Below are positions 35,638-47,955 of a stretch of DNA of 64,000 nt, piece after piece. The notes beneath the pieces were generated by a model, which did not search any database, had not been told where the DNA came from, and was given only the letters and a program-made list of their open reading frames with translations. The DNA is from Aralia elata (lineage: Eukaryota; Streptophyta; Magnoliopsida; Apiales; Araliaceae): NCBI GenBank assembly GCA_034770075.1, contig CM068377.1, forward strand, positions 77,860,406 to 77,924,405. The letters run 5' to 3'. The stretch's first letter is position 1, and each line of letters opens with the position of its first letter. The position numbers were made by a program, and so were the translations under genes.

Positions 35638-36486
35638 CTGCTCTTTTTCATGAACTTCCTTAATCTTCAAGCGAGCAAGACTATGTCTTTATATTCATCA
35701 GCTTCATCTTGTTCTGCATTGCTCTAGACTTCAACCAGAGTTTTTGAGATTCCTTCAGAAGCTCTCAGAGCAACTCCTTTGTCTTTTCTCTTGGTTTCTA
35801 CAAGAGTTTCAGCTCATTGATTGAGTTCAAGTTCATAAGTAAGAAGATTACCATAGAGCTTTTGTACTGTCATCTCATACAGGTTCTTTGATTCTTGAAT
35901 GGCCGTAGTCTTAATGTCCCACTTACTTGGCAGGGCTCTTGTGAATTTGATGTTCAAATCTTTGTTGGGATAGATCATGCCATACGATCTTAAGGAGTTG
36001 AGAAGTATATATGTTGAATCTTTCATATGTTATAGTGATATTTTCTCCAGTGATGTAAGAGAACATCTCATATTGCTGGGTTATAAGGGACTATTTGTTT
36101 TCCCTGACTTCTTTAGTGCCCTCATGCATTACCAGCAAGGTTTCCCATACTTCTTTCGTTGTGGTGCAGTTAACAACATTTTCAAATAATTCATCTTCGA
36201 GAACCATGAATAGAATGTTTTTGGCCCTTTTATCGAGCTGCACTAGTTTCTTCTCATTTTCTGTCCACTTTATTCTTTGTTTGACAACAACTTTATTCGG
36301 ATCATCAGTAGTTGGAACTAGTTTAGTCGGAACATATGGACCATTACGAATAGCATCAAATAAATCATCATCAATAACATCCATATATGCCTGCATACGC
36401 ATTTTCCAGTTAGCAAAATTTCCTCTATTTAGAAGAGGTGGCTTATTACCTCCACCAAGCTCATAACTTGTTTTGTTTAGTGCCAT
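35638..36486 (-). pseudogene. SIRE gag, N-terminal part
   Basis: ATG at 36,486 opens MALNKTSYELGGGNKPPLLN, followed by GNFANWKMRMQAYMDVIDDD, a UBN2-type copia gag domain. After a stop at 36,091 the frame resumes near 36,026 with YPNKDLNIKFTRALPSKWDI and KNLYEMTVQKLYGNLLTYEL, typical of this domain. It is truncated at 35,637 by T and continues at 23,966. Confidence 0.88.
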
Positions 36487-36526
36487 AGGTCAAATCAAAG
36501 TGTAAGCATTCTATTCGTGAAAACCT

Positions 36527-36538
36527 GCTCTGATACCA
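36527..36538 (-). other. SIRE primer-binding site, tRNA-iMet
   Basis: GCTCTGATACCA (coding strand TGGTATCAGAGC) two bases from the 5' LTR edge at 36,541. Confidence 0.93.
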
Positions 36539-36540
36539 CT

Positions 36541-37916
36541 TGTTATTCCTAAGAGCACTAAAAGATCTAGAAGGGGGGTTGAACAGATTCTTTTTAAAAC
36601 TTGTTTAATGATAAATCTTTATCTGATATTGAGTTAGTCAAATAGATTTAGCGCAACGGACTAAGTTGTTCAAAATCCCCCTTAAAGAAGGTTTTTAACA
36701 AACAGTTTCACAATAGGTTAACTGATGTATAAACATTAATAAAACAAACTGTAAAGTGGTTCGGAGGCTAAACTGTGCTCATACTCCACTATTCTACTTC
36801 AATAAGTAGGAAATCCACTATAATTTGATCTCACAGATCAGGACATTTAAGCCTTTTTTAAGTCCAGCAGACTTAAGATTTCAATCACTATGATCAGGTA
36901 CACTGCCCTCTTCAAGCCCATCAAACTTGGAACTTTGATCACTTAGATTAGGTACACTGCCTTCTTGTTGGATGATTGTTTGTTGAGATGTGCTATTAAG
37001 ATGTCGTGATGCTTTTCTTCTGAGGTACTTAGCAGCTTAAACTTTGAAGTTCAGATCGTAGAGTATGTTCGTTATGCTTCTTGGTAGAGTTTTTGCTTTC
37101 TTGATCGATACTTTTATTTGAAACTTGATCTCCATTTTATAACCTGCCTTGAAATTCTTCCCGTTGCAATGATCCCGTTGGGGCATTTAATGCTCTGGAT
37201 ATTCTGAGATCTTTGATGTAGACATTCTATGTTATATGTGTCAGCTTTTGTTCTACCTTAGACTGTCACATTAGTTTGCAACTTTACCTACCCCCTTGAC
37301 ACGTCACCTTCAGCAAACTAGCTGTTAGACACATTCTTTAGAATTTTGATCTTGGCCAAGGTTGTTCTGATGGTTACCCTGGATCCTTGAATCAGCGAAG
37401 CTTCAATGTCAGTTCTCTGTGTCAGACTTGATTCATCTTTACGATCATGACAGATTATAGAGTTCATTCTACGAACAACCTCTTTTTGACTCTACGAACG
37501 TTTTGCTTTACGATTCTAGAGCTGAGTCTATGAATCTTACTTCTACTCAACGATCTCGAAGGTGCCTTACGCTTGTACTTTTTACTTTGCGACCTTCAGT
37601 AATAACTTGACGTTCATCTCCATCTTCAATGACTCTACGATACTGATCATTTTATAATGGGACTTAGAAACTCTATGATTTCTTTAATGTTGCAACCAGT
37701 GATTGACTAGGTGAACTTTACGATAGGTACTCCAGCTTTATGACTTGCCGGTAGAGTAACTTTACAATAATTTAGCTCAAGGAGATCAACCTAACAAGTT
37801 TGATCTTTCTAATCTAAGTCCTTGTACATTAGATTTACAGGGTATCATTAAGGACTGTACAAGATCTTAGTTTCATTTCTTTCATCATCAAATCAATAAC
37901 TATGTAGACTCTAACA
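36541..37916 (-). repeat. SIRE 5' LTR (1,376 bp)
   Basis: Starts TGTTATTCCTAAGAGCAC and ends GTAGACTCTAACA; matches 13,297-14,700. It is about 28 bp shorter, mainly from a loss near 36,755 where the other copy has GCAGAAGTATAAAAGACACA. It carries the TCTACGA cluster at about 37,440-37,740. Confidence 0.92.
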
Positions 37917-37980
37917 CCCATGAATACACAATTTAATCAAGCCAAAAGTACTAAAATTGTGGCATAAAACTCATTCATCA
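37917..37980 (-). repeat. G1 3' LTR, beginning (separated by SIRE)
   Basis: On the minus strand the LTR opens TGATGAATGAGTTTTATGCC at 37,980, right after a purine tract. G2 opens with the related TGATGAGTGGGTTTTAACCT at 38,933. The SIRE target site lies at 37,917. Confidence 0.75.
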
Positions 37981-38932
37981 AATACCCCCAAACTTGAACC
38001 ATTGCTTGCTTCAAGCAAATCAAAAAACAAACTATATGCATCTAACAACTACATACAAATCAAACAATGAATCAACACATTATCTATCATACGACCTCAA
38101 AAACTATCAACAACTCTGAAATCAAATATCAAACCAATGTCATGGTCATAATTTTGACGCATTTGTTAAATTTACATATGCTTTCGACCCTTGTGCGTGT
38201 GATTACCACCTTCTTCCACCAATCACATCACAAATAAATTCATAGAATTAACTGCTTAACGAAGAATTTTGGCTTCAACTCTACAACTTCACCAAACATA
38301 CCAAATTCAGATAGTCCAAATAAAGCGCCTAAGCCAAGGGTCTCAAGAATGATTTCAACATTAAGCACATACATTTTTTTTTGTTTTTCCTTTTCCAGTG
38401 AGACATTGTATATATAATTTTTCTCTTTCTCACCATTTACCAAATGAGTGCATTTTACGCTCCATCTCGTTCTTATGCATGTGTTTATGAGCGAGTGCGT
38501 TTTACGCTCCATCTCGTCTCACCACATACTCTCATTGCATGTAGAAAAATAATTTTTTTTTCTTTTTTTTTCTTCAACAGCCCAAGAGTTCCCCCAAACT
38601 TAAATGATTATCTAGATTTTACTTCCAATGATACATCAGCAAATTTTATAAAGTTTCCATAAAATTCCCCAAAGCAATTTACCATATAAATCATTTCCGA
38701 ATCATAATCAATCCAACAGGTGAATATGTGCTCATTTAACTAAAACATATCTCAAGCAAGTTAAAACCAACTAATCCATCAAAATGATAACCACACAATG
38801 TTTATCAATTTTTGTTTGAGTTCTAACATTGTATAATCCATTCTTATTATCGGTCATACTAAACAACAATCAATTCATTGCTCAACACATGCAACCTAAA
38901 TGTAATATGTAACCTAACACATTGATGAGTGG
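37981..38932 (-). other. G1 polypurine tract and 3' internal non-coding region
   Basis: 37,981-37,998 (AATACCCCCAAACTTGAA) reads TTCAAGTTTGGGGGTATT on the minus strand, a classic purine tract next to the LTR start. The rest has no domain-bearing ORF. A 30-bp segment GCATTTTACGCTCCATCTCG at about 38,449 is repeated at about 38,497 (GCGTTTTACGCTCCATCTCG). G2 truncates the region at 38,933; G1 coding genes are not in the window. Confidence 0.7.
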
Positions 38933-40225
38933 GTTTTAACCTACGAATTAGATACATCTTTGGCTTAACTCTTTACCATCTTTAAGTGTTTTTAGTATCT
39001 TTTTATTTGTTTTCGTGTTTATTTTGTAGGTTGAGGCTTCGGATAGAAAAAAAAGAACAAGGAAATTTGGTGTAGGACATTCTTGCTGGGGCGAGCTTTT
39101 TAAGCTTGTTTTCTCGCCGGGGTTAGACTTCGTCGGGGCGCATAATTTACAAAGGGATTTCTCACCGGGGTGAGGATGCGACTGGAGGAAAAAAAGATTA
39201 CCTTCAGCAGGATCAGTTATTTTAGGAGGTTAACGCTAACAAGGATTCTTTTTACTAATCTGACGAGGAGACTATAAGAGACATATAAAGGCATGAAAAA
39301 GAGACACCTACAAAAAAAATAACCAACATGCAAAGATTAATTTTCAGAGCTGAGCAAGGAGATTGGAGATCGAAACAAGCATCGTGAAGAATTCAAATTG
39401 GTGGATTGAAGATTGAAGAATTTATTGAGTTTTCTTTTAATCTTTTATCTCTAATTTGTAATTAATTATGATGACTTATTTTAGAATTCTAGTTTTTATT
39501 TTCAGCATGAACTAAACCTTCAATTAAGGCTACAATTGAACCACTTATGCTTATGGATTAATTATTTATTTAATTCCAGTTATTTATTCAATTCGAGTTG
39601 TCTATCCTATTTTGTGCTTAATGATTAATTATCTGGCCAATAATTAGCAGGATCCTTTAGATGAATTCGGGAGATGAAATCTAGGGTTAGATCTGAATAT
39701 GATAACATGTATTCTTAATTATTTGCATGTGATAAATAATTAGGGTTGTGAAGTGAATATAGATATCTCTTCGCTGCGTGTAACTATTGGGAATTGATGC
39801 TTAATGAATTTAATTCTTTAGTTTTGCATAGGAATATCTTAGAATTACTGAGTTAGATAAATTTATTTGATTACTTGGAAAAGAACTTATAAATACAGTT
39901 GAATTCCTATTAACAACTCCATTGAATTGACTAATTGGATGATGTGGATAAATTAGTTTATATTACATGACTGGGAATATTGCAGTCTGAAGCTTTAAAT
40001 ATCTGAATTTCAACCTCTGCGTTAGTTTATATTATTAGTTTGAATTAATTTAGTTTTAATCAATATTCAAACTTGTGATCACTTAATAAAATAGGATTAC
40101 TACAAATTGGTAGTTGAGAATATAATTGTAATATTTCTCCGTGGAAACGATACTCTACTTATCATTATATTACTTGTTGATCGTGTGTACTTGCACGTAA
40201 TTGTTGATTGGGAAATCGGACAACA
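38933..40225 (+). repeat. G2: gypsy (Tat/Athila-like) 5' LTR (1,293 bp)
   Basis: Begins TGATGAGTGGGTTTTAACCT and ends GGGAAATCGGACAACA, directly followed by a tRNA-Asp primer site, so it is a plus-strand 5' LTR. It is related to but clearly diverged from the G1 LTR. The G2 3' end lies beyond the window. Confidence 0.85.
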
Positions 40226-40230
40226 AGTTT

Positions 40231-40249
40231 TTGGCGCCGTTGCCGGGGA
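40231..40249 (+). other. G2 primer-binding site, tRNA-Asp
   Basis: TTGGCGCCGTTGCCGGGGA, complementary to the 3' end of plant tRNA-Asp, five bases after the LTR. This primer is typical of Athila/Tat-group gypsy elements. Confidence 0.9.
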
Positions 40250-40357
40250 ACTATTTGTGTTTATAATTTTTAATATCAATTTAATTAATTCTATTTTAAT
40301 TAAACATTTTTATTTACTTCTTTTTATTTCTTGTTTCAAGTGACTTTTGGTTCGTTT

Positions 40358-40467
40358 ATGCAAACGCGATCAAAACAACTGGAGCTTGTGTAGTGTGAGG
40401 ATAATCTTGAGAACAAGTTACGTGAATTGAGGAAATTTTGCCAAGAGACACTTGAAAAAGAGAAAAT
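40358..40467 (+). pseudogene. G2 gag 5' fragment
   Basis: ATG at 40,358 gives MQTRSKQLELV, a TAG stop (40,391-40,393), then CEDNLENKLRELRKFCQETL in the same frame before element A interrupts it at 40,468. MQTR starts and a charged N-terminus are usual for gag of this gypsy group. Only about 37 codons are present, so assignment rests mainly on position after the primer site. Confidence 0.65.
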
Positions 40468-43400
40468 TGTTAGGTTTGTATATGACGCGAACATGCAATC
40501 AAATTACATAAATAAAGCGGAAGCGCGATAAAATCAGATTTTAAAATTTTATACAAACCATCACCATGATCTTTATTTATGCACAATTATTAATTAAACG
40601 AAAGAGATGGAGAATAAGAATTATACTCTTGTAGAATTCTAGCTTCCTCAGGTACAAGTTCACCTCCAATTCCTTCGCGTTCTCCTTGAATTCCACCGAT
40701 TAAATTCCTTCCTTTGATCAACGTTAGTCACCCAAGTGTTTGGCCTCTAAAAGTGATCCACCAAGGAATAATATTTGTTCAAGAAGATGGGTGTTGGTAA
40801 AACCCTAGTTTCTATCTCTATAGAAATTGTAATTACTCTCCACAATTATTATGCAAGAGTGTGTAACCCTAATCTATGATAAGACTTCTCTTATTTATAG
40901 ATGTAGGAAAACCCTTCCCTAAATTATTTAGAATTAGGGTTTCTATTATAATTAAACTCATTTAATTAAATTAAACTCCTAATCTAATTAGGAATTCTTG
41001 AGAGAGTACTTGTAATGATTCAAGTTCCCGAGTATTAATTAAATAAGATTTTTATTAAATGAATTTCTTATTTTATTGAATTATTATATTATACTGCTTG
41101 TGTGGGATTTCACGCGATGTAATATGTGTATATATGTGATGCGGTAAATATATTAATATATATTTTACTGCATGAAAATATATGACTAGAAAATAATTTA
41201 TTAATAAAGCGAAAATAAATAAATTTATGTATAAACTGATTTAATGTATACATTAAATAAGGTATATTAGAATAATTTATTATATTAAATTATTTTAATA
41301 TGGTGAAAGTAGTCCATTAAATAAATTATTTTATTTAATGTATAGCTTCCATTTTAATGGAAAAGATTTTTGAGATAATTGTTATAATTTTTAATGGATT
41401 TTATGTTGACATGAAATGCAGAGTATTCATACACGATATATCTGGAAAGTATAAAATTATGTAATATTAGTATATGTATATATTCTAGGTATTAAATATT
41501 AATGAGTGTAATATATGTACTGTAAGTATATACCAAGTAAGCGTAACCTTCAAGTATTCTATCTAAGTTCAGTAAAATAGTAATATAATATATACTTATG
41601 TATTGAGCAAGTAAATTAAGTCTAGTCACTAAACTAAAAAGCTGGAGCTGGCAAGTTAATAGCTACCTAGACCAAATACTCAGCAAAAACCACTATCGTA
41701 ACTAGCAAGAATTGAGCGTGGAGAGCAAAGTTATCAGCTCTATAAAATAAAAACTCATTCTTATAATTTTGGTTTTTCCTGTTCACCTCAAATTCATCCC
41801 AAATTGCTTCAAGAACGGAAAACAATTTGCCACAGTAGCTTGGAGCAAGTTAATAGGGAAATTAAATCATGTATTTGAGAAGCTATAAGCGAACAGGAGG
41901 TAATAAATTAATTCTTGTTATATTTTTATTAAATGGATACAAAGTTTGTATATGATAATTGGTAACTGAAATTGGCTGTGATATTTTGTGTTTGATTCTA
42001 TAAGGAATTTGAACTAAGCTATGTTCAAACCTCTAAAAAAAAGTTTTGAATTTTAAGCTTTTCCTACTATATGTTTGATAAAATTACTAAATGAAATTGT
42101 TCTTCTAAATTTTGGAAATTAGATGTTGTTTGTGTGAAATTATTGTTGTATACGAGTTGTAAGATTAACTCTATGTGTATGGGTCATGTTTAGCCAAGCT
42201 AAAAAGGCAATAGAAAGAGATTTGGAAAAACCCAGAAAACAGAGCAGGAAGAAGCGATTCTGCAGGCGCAACACCGTTGCTGCAGAACTCCAAAAATAGT
42301 TTATTTTTAATAGGGACTTTTGATATTTACATGCATAGTTCTTCTTAACCTAGATGACCATAGTCCATGTCAGTTAATATAACATGGTTGTGGCATGTTT
42401 GAATCAAATGGGAAGTTAAAATGAATCAGTTACCTAATAGTTAGAAAATGAATATCAAGCGAACGCCGAGCGTATCGCGTAAGCGTCTGCCTATGACAAG
42501 TTGGGCGTGTGGTGGATATGCACTGTAATGGCATGACTAATGACAAAGCATGTTTAAAGGAGCAAGAATAGCACATGTTTCATAAGAGTTTTCTAAAAAT
42601 ATTGATTTCAGAATTAAGGGCAAACTAATGTATGAAAGCATGTGCATAACTTATGTGTTTGGAAGGTGATATGTGTGGCTGTGTGAACCCATGCATACAT
42701 GACTAAACTTCTGTGTATATACATTATGTGCTTATCACTAATATATGGCCATACATGTTAACTAATGTAGGCTTTGTGCAAAGAAGTTAAGCTAAGCTAT
42801 AAACTGTAATTTCTAGACTACGAACAAGGCAAGTATCTCAAATTCTTTTACTTTTAAATAAGTTCATTTATTTTGAGTAAATATTCTAGCCTTGTTCAAT
42901 GTATGCAAGTTTTACTAAACTTGTTACTTCAAACTAATGTCTTGCAATTATTCATGAATAATACAAAGTTATATAATTTTATTCCAATCAGCTTCGAAAA
43001 ATCATGAAGGTAAGGTCAGATGTACTTCATAAGATTCGGTTTACCTTTGCAGTTTAATGAAGGTCTAAGCCATTGTTCCGGCTAGACACCAGTTTTGACT
43101 ATTTCAATTCTTTCGTACTAAGTCTTGAAATCGTTTCAGAATTGATAAAGCTGTTCATCCTTTTTGTTTGTGGGTTGAACTTCAAACTGAGTAGAACATC
43201 CCTAACTTGGGAAATTTTATATTGCGTCCTGGGGACGGGGACGATGAACACAAATGCTGTTCTATTAGATAGTATTGATCAATACATGGCATAACGGGCT
43301 GATCACCCACCGTGCCCGTAAGACCAGACGGTTCACAGATGGATTTCTGATAGAACCTTTTCAAGAAAAGAAAAACTAAAAGTTCATGGTCTTGTGACCA

Positions 43401-45125
43401 CTCAGTAACAAAATTCTGTATATATTGTTTCAAGGAGACAAATGAATCATACTGTGCTTAAGAATCGTTCAGTTGCTTTACAATATTTATTCTGCTATCA
43501 AAGCATATCTCAGAGAAAACATTTATTTCTTGATATACGTTGTTGATCAACTATTATTACTTGCTGAGCAATTGAATGCTCATTCTTGCTTTGAATATAA
43601 ATGTTTTCAGCTAAGCCAGAACGTATAGAAGGGTCCGGAAAGGATAAAGGCAAGGGAAAGCTACGACAGTAGTTGTAATAGATAGACTTTTGTTTTATAA
43701 ATACAATATCTATCATGTAATAAAGTTACTAAAGGTCTTCGTACCTGGGATAGATACCTCTGATGTAATAATTATTATTATCTTTTATGATAATCAGTTT
43801 GTATAAATGGTATCGTGTAACACCAAGTACGGGTTTTAAGTACCCAGATTTGCGGGCGTCACAGTACTTCTATTAATTAATTCTCAATCCCTATTAGAAA
43901 TTAAATAATAGTAATAGTAATAATAATAATAAAACTTCTGTTATTAATTTATATTTAATATTTCTAAAATATTAAATAATAAATATTAAGCTATTTAATT
44001 TATTCTATCTCCATAGATTAAATTAAATACACTTAACTTATTATTACAATTATGCCATTTACTTTTTAAATAAATATTTTACTTTTGCGGTGTGACCCTT
44101 TAGGTTCTCCATATTAAACCGGTTGTGAATAAATCAATTAGAACAATTCTAATCTTATTTAAATAAATAAATTAAACTATTTAATTTATTTAAATAAATA
44201 ATATTTATTCTACAATAAGGGTAAGCCCCCTTAGCGATCAACGACTTTCCAGATAATATAGATTTCAACATTAATCACAAAAGAACCTTTCAGTGAATAG
44301 TTACCGTACAATTCAATCCTTCTACCATACAATGTCCCAATTAAATATAAGACATGGAATTACTGTCAAGTCTAATTTTATTTAATTATATGTATTTCGA
44401 TTCTCAAATGCACAACTCTAAATAATGCAAATTAGAAACTCCTTTCTAATTTCATTTTGCCTTGGCTAAGTACTACTGAATTGTCATTTATCGAATCACA
44501 TAGGACATTCACATCTTTTACTAGACGAGGTAGATTCTTTGTTGATCATTCACCTATCTCCATGTACAACTAATTATACCCAATCATACCCTTTGATATA
44601 CCCACAAGGTTTTAAGGGACATGTCAAAGTATAACTCATCAAACACAAAATACTATGATGATCTCAAGTCCAAGGTTCACTTGTACTGCTATCACTTTAG
44701 GAATTCCTATTGACAGGCGAGTAAAACTCCATTAGGTATTCCTTAGCGAGTCACGTTCAGTGAACTTATTCTCCAATAAGCACCTACATACTTGCTTTAG
44801 TGTCTCCACACAAATGATTATGAGATCAATCATCCTCTTCCTAAAAGCAAGCAATGTATGTACTAATCTATCCGGATTCACTAATCCCTTTTTTTGTAAT
44901 CCAACGATTAGGAACGATTTTAGTTTGTGAGCTATCTAAAATTTAGATCTCATTAGCATGATCACCATCATGATTCTAAAAGCATTGCTCAAAACTATGG
45001 GTTTATCACATTTAATATAACAGCACCATGTAGATAAAGTAAAATGCCTTTAATAACCGAATAAGATTACAAAGTATATGCTACATCATATCAAATATGA
45101 TTGGCTTGCGTGCATACTACTTTCA
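40468..45125 (-). repeat. A 3' LTR (about 1,800 bp, split by S1)
   Basis: Homologous to the B LTRs end to end, with the S1 insertion at 41,011-43,863 removed. The TATA-like box TATTTATAG (coding CTATAAATA) is at 40,892-40,900. Confidence 0.93.
41011..43863 (+). repeat. S1: chromovirus-type solo LTR (2,853 bp)
   Basis: Begins TGTAATGATTCAAGTTCCCG and ends ATTTGCGGGCGTCACA. Flanked by a perfect GTACT duplication (41,006-41,010 and 43,864-43,868). The B LTRs show the empty site with one GTACT (46,693-46,697; 54,022-54,026). No internal domain or second LTR is present, so it is a solo LTR, presumably left by LTR-LTR recombination. The start and end resemble those of T and S2 in layout but not closely in sequence. 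Confidence 0.9.
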
Positions 45126-46011
45126 ATCTCCCACTTGCACTAAAGCGAATCGCCAGGGTATCTTATACCCTTCTTCTCTAAGTGACGATCATCCTGCTGT
45201 TTGGATAAAGCTTCAGTAAATGGATATACAATGTTGTTCTTGAGAGTCCACTATCTCTATAGTGACTTCTTCTCTTTTAATGATTCTACTAATCAAATGA
45301 AAGTGTTGCAACACATGTTTGAATCCAAGATGAGACTTAGGAACTATTCCTAGTTCTGTAATGAACTTTTCATCCAAACAATCAACTTGCAGCTTCATTT
45401 ACAGCTATATACTTTGTCTTTGTCACTAAACTAGCAACTCTTTGCTATTTTGGAACCTTTTCAATTCACTACACCACCATTCAAGGTAACAATTTACCCT
45501 AAAGTGGATTTGTTATCGTCTTGGTCAGTCTGAAAAACTTGAGTCTGTTTAGCCCTCTAGTTTTAATTCAGACCTACCATGAATTATGATCACATCTTCA
45601 GTACCGGTTAAGTACTTAAAGATGTTTATCACTGTCTTATAATGATCTTCTCCAGAATATGACTGATCAATATCAGGCCTTGTATATTCATTGCATACAT
45701 GATCGTAACTCATTCGATCTCTTTTTATTGAGGACAATTTAAAGAGATACACTCCATGACTCATCATCATGAGACTTCTCTTGGAGTTTGCCATGCTAAA
45801 CGCCTTTAGCATCGAATGAATATACATTCATTGGGTCAAGCCGAACATCCCTTTAAATCTATCTATATAGATTTATATCCCCAATTTATAAGGTGTTCCT
45901 CCCAAGTTATTCACGGAGGAATGTTTAGACAATTTTATTCTTACTGATTGTAGCACTGGTATGTCATTTCTTATCAGTAGTATATCAACATATAATACTA
46001 GGAATGTCACA
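45126..46011 (-). pseudogene. A RNase H and C-terminal RT part
   Basis: Purine tract ATCTCCCACTT (coding AAGTGGGAGAT) is at 45,126-45,136. Fragments at 45,213-45,398 (HFHLISRIIKREEVTIEIVD) and 45,549-45,827 (NIFKYLTGTEDVIIIHG) match the RNase H end and the region before it. At 45,981-45,992 the catalytic motif reads YVDI, one Asp short. S2 cuts the gene at 46,011 inside the RT palm. Multiple stops and frameshifts. Confidence 0.82.
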
Positions 46012-46156
46012 TGTGACGCCCCCAAATCTCTACACTCCCCTGTAGCAGATCTGGTGCTCACGTGAAACTATACAACTATAAATATTCAATAAAATATGAC
46101 TTCTATCTATCCAAGGTTCACAGTATCCCATAACAGATAATAGTTCTCGTCAGAAC

Positions 46157-47955
46157 TGTTAGGTTTGTATAACGCGAACATGCAATCAAATTACATTAAT
46201 AAAGCGGAAGCGCGATAAAATCAGATTTTAAAATTTTATACAAACCATCACCATGATCTTTCTTTATGCACAATTATTAATTAAAAGAAAGAGATGGAGA
46301 ATAAGAATTATACCCTTGTAGAATTCTAGCTTCCTCAGGTACAAGTTCACCTCCAATTCCTTCGCGTTCTCCTTGAATTCCACCGATTAAATTCCTTCCT
46401 TTGATCAACGTTAGCCACCCAAGTGTTTGGCCTCTAGAGGTGATCCACCAAGGAATAATACTTGTTCAAGAAGATGGGTGTTGGCAAAACCCTAGTTTCT
46501 ATCTCTATAGAAATTGTAAGTACTCTCTACAATTCTTATGTAAGAGTGTGTAACCCAAATCTATGATAAGACTTCTCTTATTTATAGATGTAGGAAAACC
46601 CTTCCCTAAAATATTTAGGATTAGGGTTTCTATTCTAATTAAACTCCTTTAATTAAATTAAACTCCTAATCCAATTAGGAATTCATGTGAGAGTACTTCT
46701 ATTAATTAATTCCCAATCCCTATTAGGAATTAAATAATAGTAATAGTAATAATACTAATAAGACTCCTCTTATTAATTTATATTTAATATTTTTAAAATA
46801 TTAAATAATAAATATTAAGCTATTTAATTTATTCTATCTCCATAGACTAAATTAAATACACTTAACTTATTATTACAATTATGCCATTTACTTCTTAAAT
46901 AAATATTTTCCTTTTGTGGTGTGACCCTTTAGGTTCTCCATATTAAACCAGTTGTGAATAAATCAATTAGAACAATTCTAATCTTATTTAAATAAATAAA
47001 TTAAACTATTTAATTCATTTAAATAAATAATATTTATTCTACAATAAGGGTAAGCCCCCTTAGCGATCAACGACTTTCCAGATAATATAGATTCCAACAT
47101 TAATCATAAAAGAACCTTTCAGTGCATAGTTACCGTACAATTCAATCCTTCTACCATACAATGTCCCAATTAAATATAAGACATGGAATTACTGTCAAGT
47201 CTTATTTTATTTAATTATATGTATTTCGATTCTCAAATGCACAACTCTGATTAATGCAAATTAGAAACTCCTTTCTAATTTCATTCTGCTTTGGCCAAAG
47301 ACTTCTGAGTCGTCATTTATCGAATCACATAGGACATTCTCTCCTTTTACTAGAAGTGGTAGATTCTTTATTGATCATTCACCTATCTCCATGTATAACT
47401 TATTATACCCAATCATACCCTTTGATATACCCTAAAGGTCTTAAGGGACATGTCAAAGTATAACTCATCATACACAAGATACTATGATGATCTCAAGTCC
47501 AAGGATCACTTGTACTACTATCACTAGAGGAATTCTTATTGACAGGCGAGTAAAACTCCATTAGGTATTCCTTAGCGAGCCACGTTCAGTGAACTTATTC
47601 TCTAATAAGCACCTACATACTTGCTTTAGTGTCTCCACACAAATGATTATGAGATCAATCATTCTCTTCATAAGAGCAAGCAACGTATGTACTAATCTAT
47701 CCGGATTCACTAATCCCCTTTTTAGTAATCCATCGATTAGGAACAATTTAAGTTTGTGAGCTATCTAGAATTTAGATCTCATTAGCATGATCACCATCAT
47801 GATTCTAAAAGCATTGCTCAAAACTATGGGTTTATCACATTTAATATAACAGCACTATGTAGATAATGTAAAATGCCTTTTAACAACCGAATAAGATTAC
47901 AAAGTATATGCTACATCATATCAAATATGATTGGCTTGTGTGCATACTACTTTCA
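46157..47955 (-). repeat. B 3' LTR (1,799 bp)
   Basis: TGTTAGGTTTGTATAACGCG ... GCATACTACTTTCA. Differences from the 5' LTR noted at 46,284, 47,094, 47,535 and 47,784. Confidence 0.96.

Larger units (their letters stand above)
13297..37916 (-). mobile_element. SIRE: Sirevirus-type Ty1/copia retrotransposon with env-like region
   Basis: LTRs at 13,297-14,700 and 36,541-37,916 run TG...CA. A tRNA-iMet primer site sits inside the right LTR and a purine tract inside the left one, so the element reads on the minus strand. Gene order is gag, protease, integrase, RT, RNase H (the copia order), followed by extra ORFs between RNase H and the 3' LTR, which is typical of Sireviruses. Flanks CCCAA (13,292-13,296) and CCCAT (37,917-37,921) are a 5-bp target duplication with one mismatch. 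T interrupts gag. LTRs differ by roughly 5% over the part compared by eye, so this is an old insertion. Confidence 0.9.

Noticed and set aside
12416..40225. G1 and G2 LTRs as an inverted pair from a single element
   Set aside because: They are in opposite orientations, are clearly diverged and differ in length (about 945 vs 1,293 bp). Two separate insertions of related families explain the purine tract at 37,981 and the primer site at 40,231 better.
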